Shown in pieces: positions 63,773 through 64,000 of a stretch of DNA of 64,000 nt (position 1 is the first letter of the stretch; the number at the start of each line of letters is the position of its first letter). The stretch is from Streptomyces griseoluteus. GTDB lineage: Bacteria; Actinomycetota; Actinomycetes; Streptomycetales; Streptomycetaceae. Both the position numbers and the translations under genes were made by a program. The notes under the pieces were generated by a model that saw only the letters and a list, made by a program, of their open reading frames with translations, was not told the origin of the DNA and ran no database searches. The stretch is from assembly GCF_004784465.1 (NCBI RefSeq), contig NZ_SRRU01000006.1, positions 248,001 through 312,000 on the forward strand. The letters are read 5' to 3'.

Positions 63773-63814
63773 GGGGGCCGGGGTGACGGGAACGCTCCCG
63801 TCACTCCGGCCCCC
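63773..63814 (-). terminator. Strong terminator between SulP and slipin genes
   Basis: GGGGGCCGGGGTGACGGG (63773-63790) pairs with CCCGTCACTCCGGCCCCC (63797-63814) over 18 bp with a single G-T pair and a 6-nt loop. It lies 14 bases beyond the stop of the partial gene at 63828. Confidence 0.75.
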
Positions 63815-63827
63815 TCCGCGTCCAGGC

Positions 63828-64000
63828 TCAGCCCGCCGGTGTCCCGGCCGGCTGAGCCGCCCCGGCTCCGGACGTCAGCCGTACCGGTTCCGTTCCGTCA
63901 GCGCTGTGCCGCTCGGCCCAGTTCTCCAGGGCGGTGCGGCAGGCGTGGTCCAGGTGCAGCAGGCCGGAGAGGTCCAGCCGGACCGGGCGGTCCTTGGGCA
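63828..64000 (-). CDS. Probable SulP-family anion transporter, C-terminal STAS-like end (partial)
   Basis: The frame enters from the right edge and about 56 residues are visible to the TGA at 63830-63828. They read PKDRPVRLDLSGLLHLDHAC followed by RTALENWAERHS and a Gly/Ala/Pro-rich tail. The V-L-D-L-S-G-L-x-x-L-D-x-A pattern is typical of STAS domains, and the ALENWAERH ending matches my memory of Streptomyces SulP transporters. Other STAS proteins (anti-sigma antagonists) remain possible because the rest of the gene is outside the window. Confidence 0.6.
   Translation of the reverse strand, partial: PKDRPVRLDLSGLLHLDHACRTALENWAERHSADGTEPVRLTSGAGAAQPAGTPAG

Overview
The window is high-GC actinobacterial chromosome, almost certainly Streptomyces. 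Third-codon-position GC is very strong, GTG and TTG starts are common, leaders carry GGAG-type ribosome sites, and the families present are typical of the genus (NgcEFG, ROK-XylFGH, HemG-HemQ, DUF3000, DUF6003-like). From memory, the order aconitase, NgcEFG, ROK regulator, XylFGH, Dxs, FadBA, RNase D, response regulator, HemE, HemG, HemQ resembles the S. coelicolor SCO5999-SCO604x core segment. That recollection was not checked by alignment. I found no rRNA, tRNA, CRISPR array, phage or complete insertion sequence.

Layout. Positions 1-4930 are the least conserved part. They hold a DUF4291 gene cut by the left edge, a small hypothetical gene, a membrane protein divergent from a TetR regulator, a short-chain dehydrogenase divergent from a second TetR regulator, and a gene-poor scar with a fragment resembling a TnsA-type endonuclease. 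Positions 4931-7752 hold aconitase, with an iron-box-like site and a palindrome in its promoter. Positions 7753-19571 are a glycan-degradation block: two secreted GH92 alpha-mannosidases flank a DUF6003-like gene and a three-gene membrane operon (PAP2-DAG kinase, YihY, PAP2). The two GH92 promoters share the perfect palindrome GACAACGTTGTC. Positions 19572-28036 are sugar uptake: the N-acetylglucosamine/chitobiose transporter NgcEFG behind a DasR-like site, then a ROK repressor and the xylose transporter XylFGH.

Positions 28037-33400 hold dxs (isoprenoid precursors), a MITE-like inverted-repeat element at its stop codon, an amino-acid permease, a NYN/PIN-type RNase-like gene and a beta-propeller-like hypothetical gene. 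Positions 33407-42766 form a cell-surface polymer block. It has an LCP ligase, a 1278-residue glycosyltransferase/TagF-like glycerophosphotransferase, an endonuclease/exonuclease/phosphatase protein, and two tandem Asp2-like alpha/beta-hydrolase paralogues with Ig-like tails. The first paralogue has lost its nucleophilic serine. This block is the best candidate here for a poorly described system.

Positions 42785-49432 carry fadB-fadA, RNase D, an orphan NarL-type regulator and DUF3000. Positions 49531-57032 carry the haem genes hemE, hemG and hemQ, with a rhomboid protease, a CoA-disulfide-reductase-like flavoprotein and a DUF4349 lipoprotein between them. Positions 57029-64000 hold a secreted tripeptidyl aminopeptidase whose ribosome site lies in a predicted leader hairpin, a TIGR04222 membrane protein next to a DUF692 (MNIO) oxidase, a PTH2-type peptidyl-tRNA hydrolase, a polysaccharide deacetylase lipoprotein, an SPFH/slipin protein and the 3' end of a probable SulP transporter.
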